The notes under the pieces were generated by a model. The model made no database searches. It was not told the DNA's origin and was given only the letters and a program-made list of their open reading frames with translations. The translations under genes were made by a program, and so were the position numbers. DNA of 64,000 nt from Verrucomicrobiota bacterium (GTDB lineage Bacteria; Verrucomicrobiota; Verrucomicrobiia; Chthoniobacterales; Terrimicrobiaceae): positions 80,662 through 144,661 of the forward strand of contig JAFKMU010000045.1 of the NCBI GenBank assembly GCA_017305195.1, written 5' to 3'. Within the stretch, counting starts at the first letter, position 1. Every line of letters begins with the position of its first letter. Shown here piece after piece: positions 18,307 through 26,280 of the stretch.

Positions 18307-18486
18307 ATGAAGAACTTCCTCACCACTCTCGCCGCTTCGGTCGCCATCGTCGCCCTCGCTGGAGGTTGCGCCAGCAAGCCGCAGCCCGCTCCCACCGGCA
18401 AAGGCGTCTGCCCTGCCAAGGGTGCGTCCTGCTGCGCTGTGAAGACCCAGTGCAAGGTCAAGTCCCAGCAGTGCCCGACCCAGTAG
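18307..18486 (+). CDS. small cysteine-rich lipoprotein
   Basis: 59 aa. N-terminus MKNFLTTLAASVAIVALAGGC is a type II signal peptide with lipobox LAGGC; lipidated Cys21. The mature part is only 38 residues after Cys21, with further cysteines at 35, 42, 43, 49 and 56 (motifs GVCPAKGASCC and TQCKV), basic and low in acidic residues. No family recognised. It could be a periplasmic metal-binding or disulfide peptide. It has no Shine-Dalgarno and a TATAAT just upstream. It lies between the DUF2934 gene and hslO, convergent with the latter. Confidence 0.75.
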   Translation: MKNFLTTLAASVAIVALAGGCASKPQPAPTGKGVCPAKGASCCAVKTQCKVKSQQCPTQ

Positions 18487-18514
18487 TCGAGCTGGCGCTC
18501 ACCCGGGAAGTCGT

Positions 18515-19321
18515 CTAGCTGGACGACTTCTCGGTCGCGATCCGGGCCTCGAGGGACTCCCGGGTAATGGTGTGCCGCGCTCCGCAGCGCGGACAGCTCA
18601 CCCGGATGGTCTCCTCCCCCTGAAACAAATCATCCGGCTGGTGCCGCATCACCGGCGCCAGCATCGCCAGCATGCGGTCTTGGTTGCACCCGCAGGCGAA
18701 GCGGTAATACCTCTGCTCCAGCAGCCTCAGCTCGACATCCTTGTCGAGCGTCTTCACGGCCTCCACGTCGAGCCCCTTGAGCCAATCGAGGTCGCAATCC
18801 GGCTGGGCCGCGATGAGGACATACTCCTCCTCGTCATAGGGAAAGATGCGCACGAGCCGCTGCTCGCTCTGCTCGTAAAACCTCTCCATCGCGCAGAAAA
18901 AGCTGCTCCCCTCAAACTCCACGACACTGCGCCGCTGCGGCTGCTCCTCCGCCACGACATCGGCGTAAAACAGATTTTTGTCCGTCTGCCGGACATTCTC
19001 GGTGAAGACATTGCCGACCACGGTCCCCTGCTGGTTGTCACCCGAGACAAAGACATTGGCCAGCGGATGCTGGAAGTTCACCGTCCAGGCCACCGTCTCC
19101 TTCCACGGGCGGGAGGCGCAATGCAGAGTCACCGAGGCCAGAGCCTCGCGCAGGAGTTCATCCATGGCGGGAGCCAACTGGATCCCGGAGTCCATCTGAT
19201 GAAGATACAGGTTGGCGTAGAGTTCGCCGAAATCCGCCCGCGCGACCAGGGCGTTCCGAACCCTGGCAAAGTAGGTCCTGACTTCGATCCCGCGATCCTG
19301 ATCTTCGGAAGGTTCACTCAT
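18515..19321 (-). CDS. hslO: Hsp33 family molecular chaperone
   Basis: 268 aa redox-regulated holdase. The N-terminal alpha/beta domain is followed by a linker and the zinc redox switch: C210-G-C212 and C243-PR-C246 (C-x-C, 30 residues, C-x-x-C), all four cysteines present. In the cytoplasm, oxidation releases zinc and unfolds the linker, switching on binding of unfolded proteins. Single-gene unit converging on the mini-lipoprotein gene. Confidence 0.92.
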   Translation of the reverse strand: MSEPSEDQDRGIEVRTYFARVRNALVARADFGELYANLYLHQMDSGIQLAPAMDELLREALASVTLHCASRPWKETVAWTVNFQHPLANVFVSGDNQQGTVVGNVFTENVRQTDKNLFYADVVAEEQPQRRSVVEFEGSSFFCAMERFYEQSEQRLVRIFPYDEEEYVLIAAQPDCDLDWLKGLDVEAVKTLDKDVELRLLEQRYYRFACGCNQDRMLAMLAPVMRHQPDDLFQGEETIRVSCPRCGARHTITRESLEARIATEKSSS

Positions 19322-19366
19322 GCGTCTACCTTAGCCTAAATCCCTCCGCATGCCAAACCCTCCGGC

Positions 19367-20152
19367 TTACTCGGAGATTTGCTGGTGCAGCTTGACCGGC
19401 TTCTCCTTCCCGCGGCCCATGCGGATGTTGAGAAACTCGACGAAGACCGAAAAGCCCATGGCAAAGTAAATGTAGCCCTTCGGCACATGCTGGCCGCAGC
19501 CATCCGCGATGAGAGCCACGCCGATGAGGAGCAGGAAGCTCAGGGCCAGCATCTTGATGGTCGGGTGCCGGTCGACAAAGTCACTGATCGGACCGGAGCA
19601 GAACATCATGAAGATCACGGCCGCGATCACGGCGGCGATCATGATCGGGATGTTATTGACCATTCCCACGGCGGTAATGACGGAATCGAGCGAGAAGACA
19701 ATGTCGATGAGGACGATCTGGATGATGGTGGTCGAAAAGGACGCCACCGCGCGCCCGACAGAGTGCTCCTCTTCCTCCCCTTCGAGCTTGGCGTGAATCT
19801 CATGCGTGCTTTTCCAGACCAGGAAGAGACCGCCGAGGACAAGGATGAGATCGCGACCCGTCACGCCATGGCCGAAGACTTCGAAGAGCGGCTTCACCAG
19901 CGTCGCCATCCAGGAGATGGAGAGCAGCAGCAGCACGCGGGTGATCATCGCCAGCGAGAGACCGATAAGACGCGCCTTGGCCTGCTGATGCTTGGGCAGC
20001 TTGGAGGCCAGGATCGAGATAAAGATGATGTTGTCGATGCCCAGCACGACCTCGAGAACACAGAGGGTGATGAAGGCAATCGCGAGTTCCGCAGGGGAAC
20101 CATGTCCGGTGGAAATCGCAGCAGCGGCCAGAATCGGCAGAAAAGCAATCAT
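19367..20152 (-). CDS. TerC family integral membrane protein
   Basis: 261 aa with about seven transmembrane helices. Signature LEVVLGIDNIIFISILASKL near 33-52 with intramembrane Asp/Asn, and the repeated-half motif IDIVFSLDSVITAVGM near 149. TerC relatives are Mn(II) exporters or protect against tellurite; a short acidic cytoplasmic loop (EGEEEEH) sits between halves. The upstream 50 bp show no yybP-ykoY riboswitch. Confidence 0.9.
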   Translation of the reverse strand: MIAFLPILAAAAISTGHGSPAELAIAFITLCVLEVVLGIDNIIFISILASKLPKHQQAKARLIGLSLAMITRVLLLLSISWMATLVKPLFEVFGHGVTGRDLILVLGGLFLVWKSTHEIHAKLEGEEEEHSVGRAVASFSTTIIQIVLIDIVFSLDSVITAVGMVNNIPIMIAAVIAAVIFMMFCSGPISDFVDRHPTIKMLALSFLLLIGVALIADGCGQHVPKGYIYFAMGFSVFVEFLNIRMGRGKEKPVKLHQQISE

Positions 20153-20203
20153 GTGAGCGACGCCTTCTACTATGGCGTGCGCCCTTTGGGAAGCGTAACG
20201 CGC

Positions 20204-20788
20204 CTAGTTTCCCGGGATGATATGGCGCCCCGGCACAATCACCCGCCCGAGAGCTTCCTCAAGCTTCGGCGCGAGGGCCGGATCGACCTGCCGGATGCGT
20301 TCGTTTCCGTCGGCCAGATCGACGATCAGCAGTGATCTGCCTCCGCCCAGCCCGGCATACATCAGCCGGACACACCAGATCAGCAGACCCAGGAGAACGA
20401 TGCCCCAGACGATCCACTCGGTATGGTTCTGCTTCGGGATGGGCACCAGAGCCACACAAACCGCCAGCACCCCGACAATGATGGCCCCGATGATCGGCCT
20501 GGCCCGACGGACCTTCTGCTTCTGGACGGAAGCCCGCAGGATCAGCGGCGCCAGCAGGCTGACCCCATCCACCTCGACCCGGTCGGAAAACACCCGCACC
20601 CCATCACATTCGAAATCCGGAGGCTCTTCCTCCTCAAACAAGGAGGACAGCGGCTGCCACTCCTCCAAGCCTTCCCACCAGACAAGATCCTCGGGGGTAA
20701 AAGTCCCCTCCTCCACGTGAACCTCGAGTTCCTCCGTGGTGTACGGCCCCCATTTTTCCCCGTCTTTTAGCACCAGGATTGTGCTCAT
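20204..20788 (-). CDS. GYF domain-containing membrane protein
   Basis: 194 aa. N-terminal GYF_2 domain (about 1-60: GEKWGPYTTEELEVHVEEG, then WWEGLEEWQPL), an acidic linker (EEEEPPDFE), then two membrane helices (about 99-118 and 127-147). A short C-terminal cytoplasmic part carries LIVDLADGNERIRQVDP. The C-terminal half resembles DUF6232-like proteins only loosely. GYF domains usually bind Pro-rich peptides; target unknown. Confidence 0.75.
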   Translation of the reverse strand: MSTILVLKDGEKWGPYTTEELEVHVEEGTFTPEDLVWWEGLEEWQPLSSLFEEEEPPDFECDGVRVFSDRVEVDGVSLLAPLILRASVQKQKVRRARPIIGAIIVGVLAVCVALVPIPKQNHTEWIVWGIVLLGLLIWCVRLMYAGLGGGRSLLIVDLADGNERIRQVDPALAPKLEEALGRVIVPGRHIIPGN

Positions 20789-20800
20789 TACGGTGAGAAA

Positions 20801-20829
20801 AACGTAACAATTCGCGAAAGTCGTGACAA
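20801..20829 (-). promoter_or_regulatory. candidate promoter of the GYF-domain gene
   Basis: TTGTCA, 17-bp spacer, TACGTT on the minus strand. Predicted transcription start is about six bases before the ATG, giving almost no leader. Confidence 0.4.
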
Positions 20830-20842
20830 GACATTCCCGCCA

Positions 20843-20871
20843 TTGTCAGCGGTGGCGAGGCTCCCTATGGT
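20843..20871 (+). promoter_or_regulatory. candidate promoter of the NUDIX gene
   Basis: TTGTCA, 17-bp spacer, TATGGT. The -10 ends nine bases before the ATG at 20881, so the message would be nearly leaderless. Confidence 0.45.
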
Positions 20872-20880
20872 GATCGCACG

Positions 20881-21384
20881 ATGAACGTGGATTGGACGAC
20901 GTGGGAGCCAAAGGAACGGGCAACATTGCTTTTTGTCATCAAAGACGGCCAGATCCTCCTCATTCGCAAAAAACGGGGTTTGGGCGCTGGCAAGATCAAC
21001 GGGCCGGGCGGGCGCCTGGAGCCCGGCGAGACACCCGAGGAAGCCGCCGTGCGCGAAACCATCGAGGAGCTTCGCATCACGCCCCTTTCGCCGGAATGGC
21101 GCGGACGCCTGCACTTCCAATTCGTCGACGGCTACAGTCTCACGTGCAGCGTCTTCGTCTCCCCCGACTACCGGGGAGAGCCGATGGAAACGCCCGAGGC
21201 GCTGCCAATCTGGACTCCGCTCGATGCCATTCCTTACCACGAAATGTGGGCGGATGACGCCCACTGGCTCCCAGGCGTGATCGCCGGGGGAGAGTTTGAG
21301 GGATTTTTCGTTTTCGACGGGGAAAAAATGCTTTCTCACGACGTGCGGTGGCTGAAAAACCCGGCGGTCGCAGAAGTTTTTTAA
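20881..21384 (+). CDS. NUDIX hydrolase (8-oxo-dGTP diphosphatase-like)
   Basis: 167 aa. Nudix box at 44-66: GRLEPGE, TPEEAAV, RETIEEL, with the G-x5-E-x7-RE-x2-EE pattern intact (Gly at the penultimate position replaced by Arg). The segment GLGAGKINGPGGRLEPGET resembles human MTH1-type enzymes, which hydrolyse oxidised purine nucleoside triphosphates; pyrimidine or ADP-ribose substrates remain possible. Separate transcript between the GYF gene (divergent) and pxpB, with a hairpin after its stop. Confidence 0.88.
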   Translation: MNVDWTTWEPKERATLLFVIKDGQILLIRKKRGLGAGKINGPGGRLEPGETPEEAAVRETIEELRITPLSPEWRGRLHFQFVDGYSLTCSVFVSPDYRGEPMETPEALPIWTPLDAIPYHEMWADDAHWLPGVIAGGEFEGFFVFDGEKMLSHDVRWLKNPAVAEVF

Positions 21385-21443
21385 GATTTTCCCTTGCGTG
21401 TCAGACGCGATTGCATACTTTGGAAACTGTTCTGGGGGGAACA

Positions 21444-21485
21444 ACAGCCCACCGTGGCATTCGTCGCGGTGGGCTGTATCTTTTT
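21444..21485 (+). terminator. terminator or attenuator between NUDIX gene and pxpB
   Basis: Eleven-bp stem ACAGCCCACCG/CGGTGGGCTGT followed by ATCTTTTT. It ends only 15 bases before the pxpB start. A smaller TGTTC/GAACA hairpin (21428-21443) directly precedes it. Confidence 0.75.
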
Positions 21486-21499
21486 AGGGATTCGCCGAT

Positions 21500-22147
21500 A
21501 TGGACGGGGTTTCCATCGAATCATGGGGTCCATCGGCGCTGATCGTGCGCTTTGCCGATTCCCCAAGTCCTGCCTCACTGGAACGCTGCCGCGGTCTTCT
21601 TGCCGCGCTGGACACTCTCGGATTGCCTCCCGGGACGGAAATCTTGCCGGGATACGGTGAAATATTGGTCGATCTCCCGGAGAGCCTTCCTCTCGCGGAA
21701 GGGCGTCGGCTCGTCGCGGAGACTATTGCCCAGGCGGAGGCCATCTCCGCGGACGGTGCGCCTCTTCATCGGATCTCTCTCGTCTACGATGGCCCGGATC
21801 TCGCCGAGTTTGCGGAGCGGGTCGGCCTCACGATTCCAGAGATTGCGGAGATTCATTCTGCCGCGATCTATGACGTGTTTCTGATCGGCTTTGCGCCGGG
21901 ATTTACCTACCTCGGCCCGCTCGATCCCCGGCTGCATCTCGCCCGCAAGAACACTCCCCGCCCGCGAGTGGAGGCAGGCAGCGTGGGAATCGGAGGCTCT
22001 CACACCGGCATCTACAGCATCGCCTCGCCCGGCGGCTGGTGGCTGCTCGGGCGTACGACCACGACCCTCTTCGACCCGACTCGCAACGATGCCCGGGCCT
22101 TCCGATTTTCGCTGGGAGACAGGGTGAAGTTCGACCCAATGACATGA
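21500..22147 (+). CDS. pxpB: 5-oxoprolinase subunit PxpB
   Basis: 215 aa, KipI-like (AHS1) subunit of the ATP-dependent 5-oxoprolinase PxpABC, which opens 5-oxo-L-proline to glutamate. Family motifs: VRFADSPSPAS, the FAPGFTYLGPLDPRL segment near 135, then PRVEAGSVGIGGSHTGIYS and SPGGWWLLGRT near 175-190. First gene of pxpB-pxpC-pxpA, with all junctions overlapping by 4 bp. AGGGA upstream could act as a ribosome site. Confidence 0.93.
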   Translation: MDGVSIESWGPSALIVRFADSPSPASLERCRGLLAALDTLGLPPGTEILPGYGEILVDLPESLPLAEGRRLVAETIAQAEAISADGAPLHRISLVYDGPDLAEFAERVGLTIPEIAEIHSAAIYDVFLIGFAPGFTYLGPLDPRLHLARKNTPRPRVEAGSVGIGGSHTGIYSIASPGGWWLLGRTTTTLFDPTRNDARAFRFSLGDRVKFDPMT

Positions 22148-22998
22148 GCACTCCCTCGCTGGAAATCGTCGAGGCGCCGGCCGTGAGCGTGCAGGACGCA
22201 GGGCGCAAATACTGGCGCGCCTACGGCGTCCCCACCGGAGGCGCCATGGATCAGGAGTCGATGCGCCAAGCCAATCGGCTGGCAGGCAACCAGGACGATG
22301 CGCCCGTGCTGGAAATCGCCTTTGCCCTCGTAACGCTCCGCGTGCTCGCCGAGGTCACCATCGCCATCACTGGCGCAGACGCTTCGTCGAGCCATCCTCT
22401 CTGGAAAAGCCTCAAAGTCGCCTCCGGCGATACCGTGCGTCTGCGGGGCGCAAGAGCCGGCCTGTGGTCGTATCTCGCCCTCGGAGGCGGCGTGGAAGCC
22501 CCCAGCTTCCTGGGCAGCGCGAGCGTCAATCAACGGGCCGGCATCGGGCGGATGTTTCGTCCCGGGGATGTCATCTGTCGCCAGAGCGATGTCCAACCCG
22601 GTCAGATCGCCGGGCGTTTTTTATCTCCCGACGCGATTCCGGACTGGAACCATTCCCCCTCCCTCACCGTCTGGCCCGGCCCGGAATGGATGGCATTCCC
22701 GGACGCGTCGCGCTCCCGATTCCTCACAGGGGAATGGGAGATCTCACCGCAAAGCGACCGCACGGGCTATCGCCTGCGGGGCTCAACCATATCCGGCGGA
22801 TCTGCGGGCATCCTGAGCGGACCGATGCTGACCGGGACCATCCAGGTGCCCCCGAGCGGAGAGCCGATCGTCCTCATGCGGGATGGTCCGACCGTCGGAG
22901 GATATGCCCGGCTCGCCTCGGTATCGGGGCCCGATCTCAACCTGCTTGCCCAATGCGCACCCGGCACCCGGGTCCGTTTCAAAATCAACACGCCATGA
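22144..22998 (+). CDS. pxpC: 5-oxoprolinase subunit PxpC
   Basis: 284 aa, KipA/AHS2 biotin-dependent-carboxylase-like subunit of 5-oxoprolinase. SVQDAGRKYWRAYGVPTGGAMD near 16-36 and a later QSDRTGYRLRG and MRDGPTVGGYARLA segment are family hallmarks. Overlaps pxpB (ATGA) and pxpA (ATGA), implying coupled translation of a stoichiometric complex. An in-frame upstream extension into pxpB is ignored. Confidence 0.92.
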   Translation: MSTPSLEIVEAPAVSVQDAGRKYWRAYGVPTGGAMDQESMRQANRLAGNQDDAPVLEIAFALVTLRVLAEVTIAITGADASSSHPLWKSLKVASGDTVRLRGARAGLWSYLALGGGVEAPSFLGSASVNQRAGIGRMFRPGDVICRQSDVQPGQIAGRFLSPDAIPDWNHSPSLTVWPGPEWMAFPDASRSRFLTGEWEISPQSDRTGYRLRGSTISGGSAGILSGPMLTGTIQVPPSGEPIVLMRDGPTVGGYARLASVSGPDLNLLAQCAPGTRVRFKINTP

Positions 22999-23693
22999 AA
23001 GACATCAACTGCGACCTCGGCGAAGGAGAATCCGCCGCCCGGACACGGGCGCTGCTCCGTTACGCCACCTCGGCCAATATCGCCTGCGGAGGACATGCGG
23101 GCGACATCGCATCGATGGATCGCTGCCTGCAACTCTGCGCCGAGCTGGCCGTGCACCCCGGAGCGCATCCGGGCCACTTCGACCGTGAGAATTTCGGCCG
23201 GGCCGAGCAGCCGGTTTCCCCCAGGGAGCTCACCCTCCTGCTTTCCCAGCAGATCGGCGCCTTGCAGCTCGTGGCGACAAGTCACCGAATGCGCCTCCGC
23301 CATGTGAAGCTCCACGGCGCGCTCTACCATCAGGTCGACCGAAGCAGGGCATTGACTAAAGCCTATCTGGATTTCGTCGCCGCTTTCTGCCCTGGACTTC
23401 GAATCATCGCCCTCGCGGGCGGCAGGGTACATCTTGAGGCCAAACGCCGGAAAATGGCGGTCTGGGGAGAGGCCTTCGCCGAGCGACGCTACCGGGAGGA
23501 CGGCACACTGGCCCCCCGCACGGAAGCAGGCGCGGTTTTGGAAGACCCGGAAGAAATTCGCCGCCAACTGGCGAGACTGGCCGACCGGAATACGGTCGAC
23601 ACCATTTGCGTGCACTCGGACTCTCCGCAGGCCACGCGAACTCTGAAAATCGTCGCCGGGGCGCTCGGCCCCGGCGGACGAAAGAAACAATAA
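22995..23693 (+). CDS. pxpA: 5-oxoprolinase subunit PxpA (LamB/YcsF family)
   Basis: 232 aa, a little shorter and more divergent than the usual 245-255. INCDLGEGES at the N-terminus, SANIACGGHAGD near 26, GAHPGHFDRENFGR near 56, and HVKLHGALYHQV near 100 preserve the metal/active-site pattern of the TIM-like YcsF fold. Phosphorylates or hydrolyses 5-oxoproline with PxpBC. It ends one base from the converging ilvB stop, with no terminator between them. Confidence 0.92.
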   Translation: MKDINCDLGEGESAARTRALLRYATSANIACGGHAGDIASMDRCLQLCAELAVHPGAHPGHFDRENFGRAEQPVSPRELTLLLSQQIGALQLVATSHRMRLRHVKLHGALYHQVDRSRALTKAYLDFVAAFCPGLRIIALAGGRVHLEAKRRKMAVWGEAFAERRYREDGTLAPRTEAGAVLEDPEEIRRQLARLADRNTVDTICVHSDSPQATRTLKIVAGALGPGGRKKQ

Positions 23694-23694
23694 C

Positions 23695-25467
23695 CTACTC
23701 GGTGATGATGTCCTTGTACGTGAGCCCTGCCGGGATCATCGGCAGCACGTGCTCGGTGTACGGGGTCATCACGTCAAGGACGTAGGCTTCCTTCGAGTCG
23801 AGCATGCGCTGGACGGCGGCGCGGAGGTCCTTCTTGTGGAGGACGCGCTCGCATTTCACGCCGAAGCCCTTGCAGATCTCGACATAGTCGGGGTAGATGC
23901 GCTTCAGGTCGCGCGGATCACCGAGGAAGGTGTGGCCGCGGTTGCTGGAGTAGAAGCGATCCTCCCACTGCACCACCATGCCGAGGTGCTGGTTGTTGAG
24001 GATGATGGCCTTGGCGGCGATGCCCTCGATATGCGCGGTGGCAAGCTCCTGCACGTTCATCAGGAACGAACCGTCGCCATCGATGTCGATGACTTCCTTG
24101 TGCGGCAGAGCCACCTTCGCGCCCAGAGCGGCGGGATAACCGAAGCCCATGGAACCGAGACCAGCGGAGCTCACAAAGGTGCGCGGCTCGCTGTAGTTGT
24201 AGAACTGGCCGGCCCACATCTGGTGCTGGCCCACGCCCGTCGTGATGATGGCCTCGCCCTTGGTCAGCTCGTTGAGGAGCTTGATCACGTGCTGCGGCTG
24301 GATCGCGTCCGGCGTGTCGTTGTAGGACAGCGGGTGCTTCTTCTTCCAGCCGTCGATCAGCTTGTACCACTCGGGGTAGCGGGTGAAGGATTTGGCGCGC
24401 TTCAGGCCCTGCTTGTCGAGGATTCCATTGGCGCGGGAAAGGGCATACTTCAGATCGCTCAGGATCGGCAGGCGCACGAGCTTGTTCTTGTTCAGCTCGG
24501 AGTTGTCGATGTCGATGTGGATGATCGTGCCGTGCTCGCAGAATTTCTCGACCTTGCCCGTCACGCGGTCGTCGAAACGCACGCCGATGGCGATAAGGAG
24601 GTCGGCTTCGTTGGCGGCATTGTTGGCGTACACGGTGCCGTGCATGCCGAGCCACTTGAGCGAGAGCGGATGGGTCTCCGGGAAGGAGCCGATACCCATG
24701 AGGGTCGTCGTCACCGGGATCTGGGTGCGCTCGGCGAACTCGATGAGCTCCTTGGAGGCTTCACCGGTGATCACACCGCCACCGCAGTAGATCACGGGCT
24801 TCTTGGCACTCTGGATCAGGCCGATCATCTCGTTGATGGCCACGTCGTCAGCCTTCACCACGGAATTGTAGCCACGCAGCGCCACTTCCTTCGGATAAAT
24901 GGGCTGGGCGCGCTGGTTCTGGATGTTTTTCGGGATGTCGATGAGCACCGGACCGGGGCGGCCGCTCTGCGCGATGTGGAAGGCTTCCTTCACGATGCGC
25001 GGGATGTCATTGATGTCCCACACGAGATAGCTGTGCTTCACGATCGGAAGCGTGAGGCCGAACATGTCGGTCTCCTGAAAAGCGCCACGGCCGATCATGT
25101 CCTGATTCACCTGGCCGGTAATGGCCACGAGCGGCACGGAGTCCATGTAGGCATCGGCAATACCGGTGACGAGATTCGTCGCGCCCGGGCCGGAGGTGGC
25201 CATACAGACACCAGCCTTGCCCGTCACGCGGGCGTAACCCTCGGCGGCAAACACACCGCCCTGCTCGTGGCGGGGCAGGATCACGCGGATCTTTTTGGAC
25301 TTGGTCAGCGCCTGGTGGATCGGCATGGAAGCTCCACCGGGATAGGCAAAAATGACGTCGACCCCCTCGCGCTCCAGGCAATTTACAAGAATGCTGGCCC
25401 CGTCAGTGAGCTGGCCACGATCCGGCGCGGCCTTCGGGGATTTGGAGGAGGTTTTCTTTGTCTTCAT
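23695..25467 (-). CDS. ilvB: biosynthetic acetolactate synthase large subunit
   Basis: 590 aa ThDP- and FAD-dependent enzyme making acetolactate/acetohydroxybutyrate for valine, leucine and isoleucine. [19 protein letters not shown] (ThDP-site Glu region differs little from family), [20 protein letters not shown] near 93, FAD segment near 320-350, and C-terminal [18 protein letters not shown] near 455 with [16 protein letters not shown] basic Ser/Lys-rich N-terminal 18 residues precede the domain. No ilvN or ilvC is adjacent. An inverted repeat lies 36 bp upstream. Confidence 0.95.
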   Translation of the reverse strand: MKTKKTSSKSPKAAPDRGQLTDGASILVNCLEREGVDVIFAYPGGASMPIHQALTKSKKIRVILPRHEQGGVFAAEGYARVTGKAGVCMATSGPGATNLVTGIADAYMDSVPLVAITGQVNQDMIGRGAFQETDMFGLTLPIVKHSYLVWDINDIPRIVKEAFHIAQSGRPGPVLIDIPKNIQNQRAQPIYPKEVALRGYNSVVKADDVAINEMIGLIQSAKKPVIYCGGGVITGEASKELIEFAERTQIPVTTTLMGIGSFPETHPLSLKWLGMHGTVYANNAANEADLLIAIGVRFDDRVTGKVEKFCEHGTIIHIDIDNSELNKNKLVRLPILSDLKYALSRANGILDKQGLKRAKSFTRYPEWYKLIDGWKKKHPLSYNDTPDAIQPQHVIKLLNELTKGEAIITTGVGQHQMWAGQFYNYSEPRTFVSSAGLGSMGFGYPAALGAKVALPHKEVIDIDGDGSFLMNVQELATAHIEGIAAKAIILNNQHLGMVVQWEDRFYSSNRGHTFLGDPRDLKRIYPDYVEICKGFGVKCERVLHKKDLRAAVQRMLDSKEAYVLDVMTPYTEHVLPMIPAGLTYKDIITE

Positions 25468-25502
25468 GAGATTTGACGTGAACCGGATACTTTAACGAGC
25501 CA

Positions 25503-25518
25503 TCTGGCAATTACCAGA
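25503..25518. promoter_or_regulatory. inverted repeat upstream of ilvB
   Basis: TCTGG-CAATTA-CCAGA, 5-bp perfect arms, 36 bp before the ilvB start. Possibly an operator; short enough to be chance. Confidence 0.3.
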
Positions 25519-25546
25519 CCAAAAAGCACCCAACATGAGATGCGAT

Positions 25547-25582
25547 AAAAAAGAAAAAGCCCCGCATTGCTGCGGGGCTTTT
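25547..25582 (-). terminator. terminator of the pseudopilin gene
   Basis: Twelve-bp stem AAAAGCCCCGCA/TGCGGGGCTTTT with 4-base loop, followed on the minus strand by TTCTTTTTT, 24 bp after the pseudopilin stop. A shorter A/T tail could let it work in both directions. Confidence 0.85.
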
Positions 25583-25605
25583 GAAAAGGACGCTGTAGTC
25601 AGTCG

Positions 25606-26220
25606 TTACTGAAGCGCAGTCGGGGCGTTCGTGGTGCCGACCGTCGTCGATCCGAGGCCAACCAGATTGGCGTTCGTGCCCTGCTGTGCGCGGAGGATCG
25701 TCGCATCACCACCCTTGCGAACCACCACGATACCCTTGTCTTTGTAAGGCGAGGGGCTGGCTGTCGTAGGAGCAGTGTACGGAGTGTAGTTGTAGGTGCA
25801 GGCAAATAGCGTGTTGCCGCCATCATCTTCACCCACTGCAAAAATCTTCACCGCGCTCAAGGTGGCGCTAACCGGGATCTGGTTGAGGTTAACCGGAGTC
25901 TTGCCCGGAGCGGAAAGCATCTTGGCGAGATCCTGAGCCTGGAGGTAACCATTGGTCAAATTGTTCTGCCACACCGTGAAACCCATGGCTTGGTTATTCG
26001 TGGTGGTCCAAGCCGGGCCGTCTCCCGACGTCGTCGCATCCAGCGAATAGGTCTGGGTAGCAAGCTGAAGCTGGCGCATGTTGCTCATCGTCTGGGTCAT
26101 CTGACCACGGGCGAGAGCACCGGTGATGGCCGGCAGGGCGAGGGCTGCGAGGATGCCAATGATCGAGATGACGACGAGCAGCTCGATCAACGTGAACGCG
26201 GAGGAACGAAGTAGTTTCAT
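25606..26220 (-). CDS. type II secretion system / type IV pilus pseudopilin (prepilin N-methylation protein)
   Basis: 204 aa. N-terminus MKLLRSSAFTLIELLVVISIIGILAALALPAITG carries the prepilin cleavage context before FTLIE and the 20-residue hydrophobic helix; Glu5 of the mature protein is present. The rest is Thr/Asn/Gln-rich, as in the large Verrucomicrobia/Planctomycetota families of solitary pseudopilins. The fold after the helix is typical globular pilin head, but the assembly system is not encoded nearby. Start chosen at the ATG five residues before the basic residues, with a GGAACGAAG-like ribosome site. Confidence 0.85.
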   Translation of the reverse strand: MKLLRSSAFTLIELLVVISIIGILAALALPAITGALARGQMTQTMSNMRQLQLATQTYSLDATTSGDGPAWTTTNNQAMGFTVWQNNLTNGYLQAQDLAKMLSAPGKTPVNLNQIPVSATLSAVKIFAVGEDDGGNTLFACTYNYTPYTAPTTASPSPYKDKGIVVVRKGGDATILRAQQGTNANLVGLGSTTVGTTNAPTALQ

Positions 26221-26280
26221 TGGGGTGATGAGATATGGTCTCCCCATAACCCTGATTTGTCAATCGTTTCCAGAGGGAAA

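Noticed and set aside
20153..20203. Manganese (yybP-ykoY) riboswitch before terC
   Set aside because: Only 51 bp to the next gene, with no matching stem or conserved loops seen.
23749..25476. 575-codon open frame opposite ilvB
   Set aside because: Complete antisense of acetolactate synthase; composition artefact.
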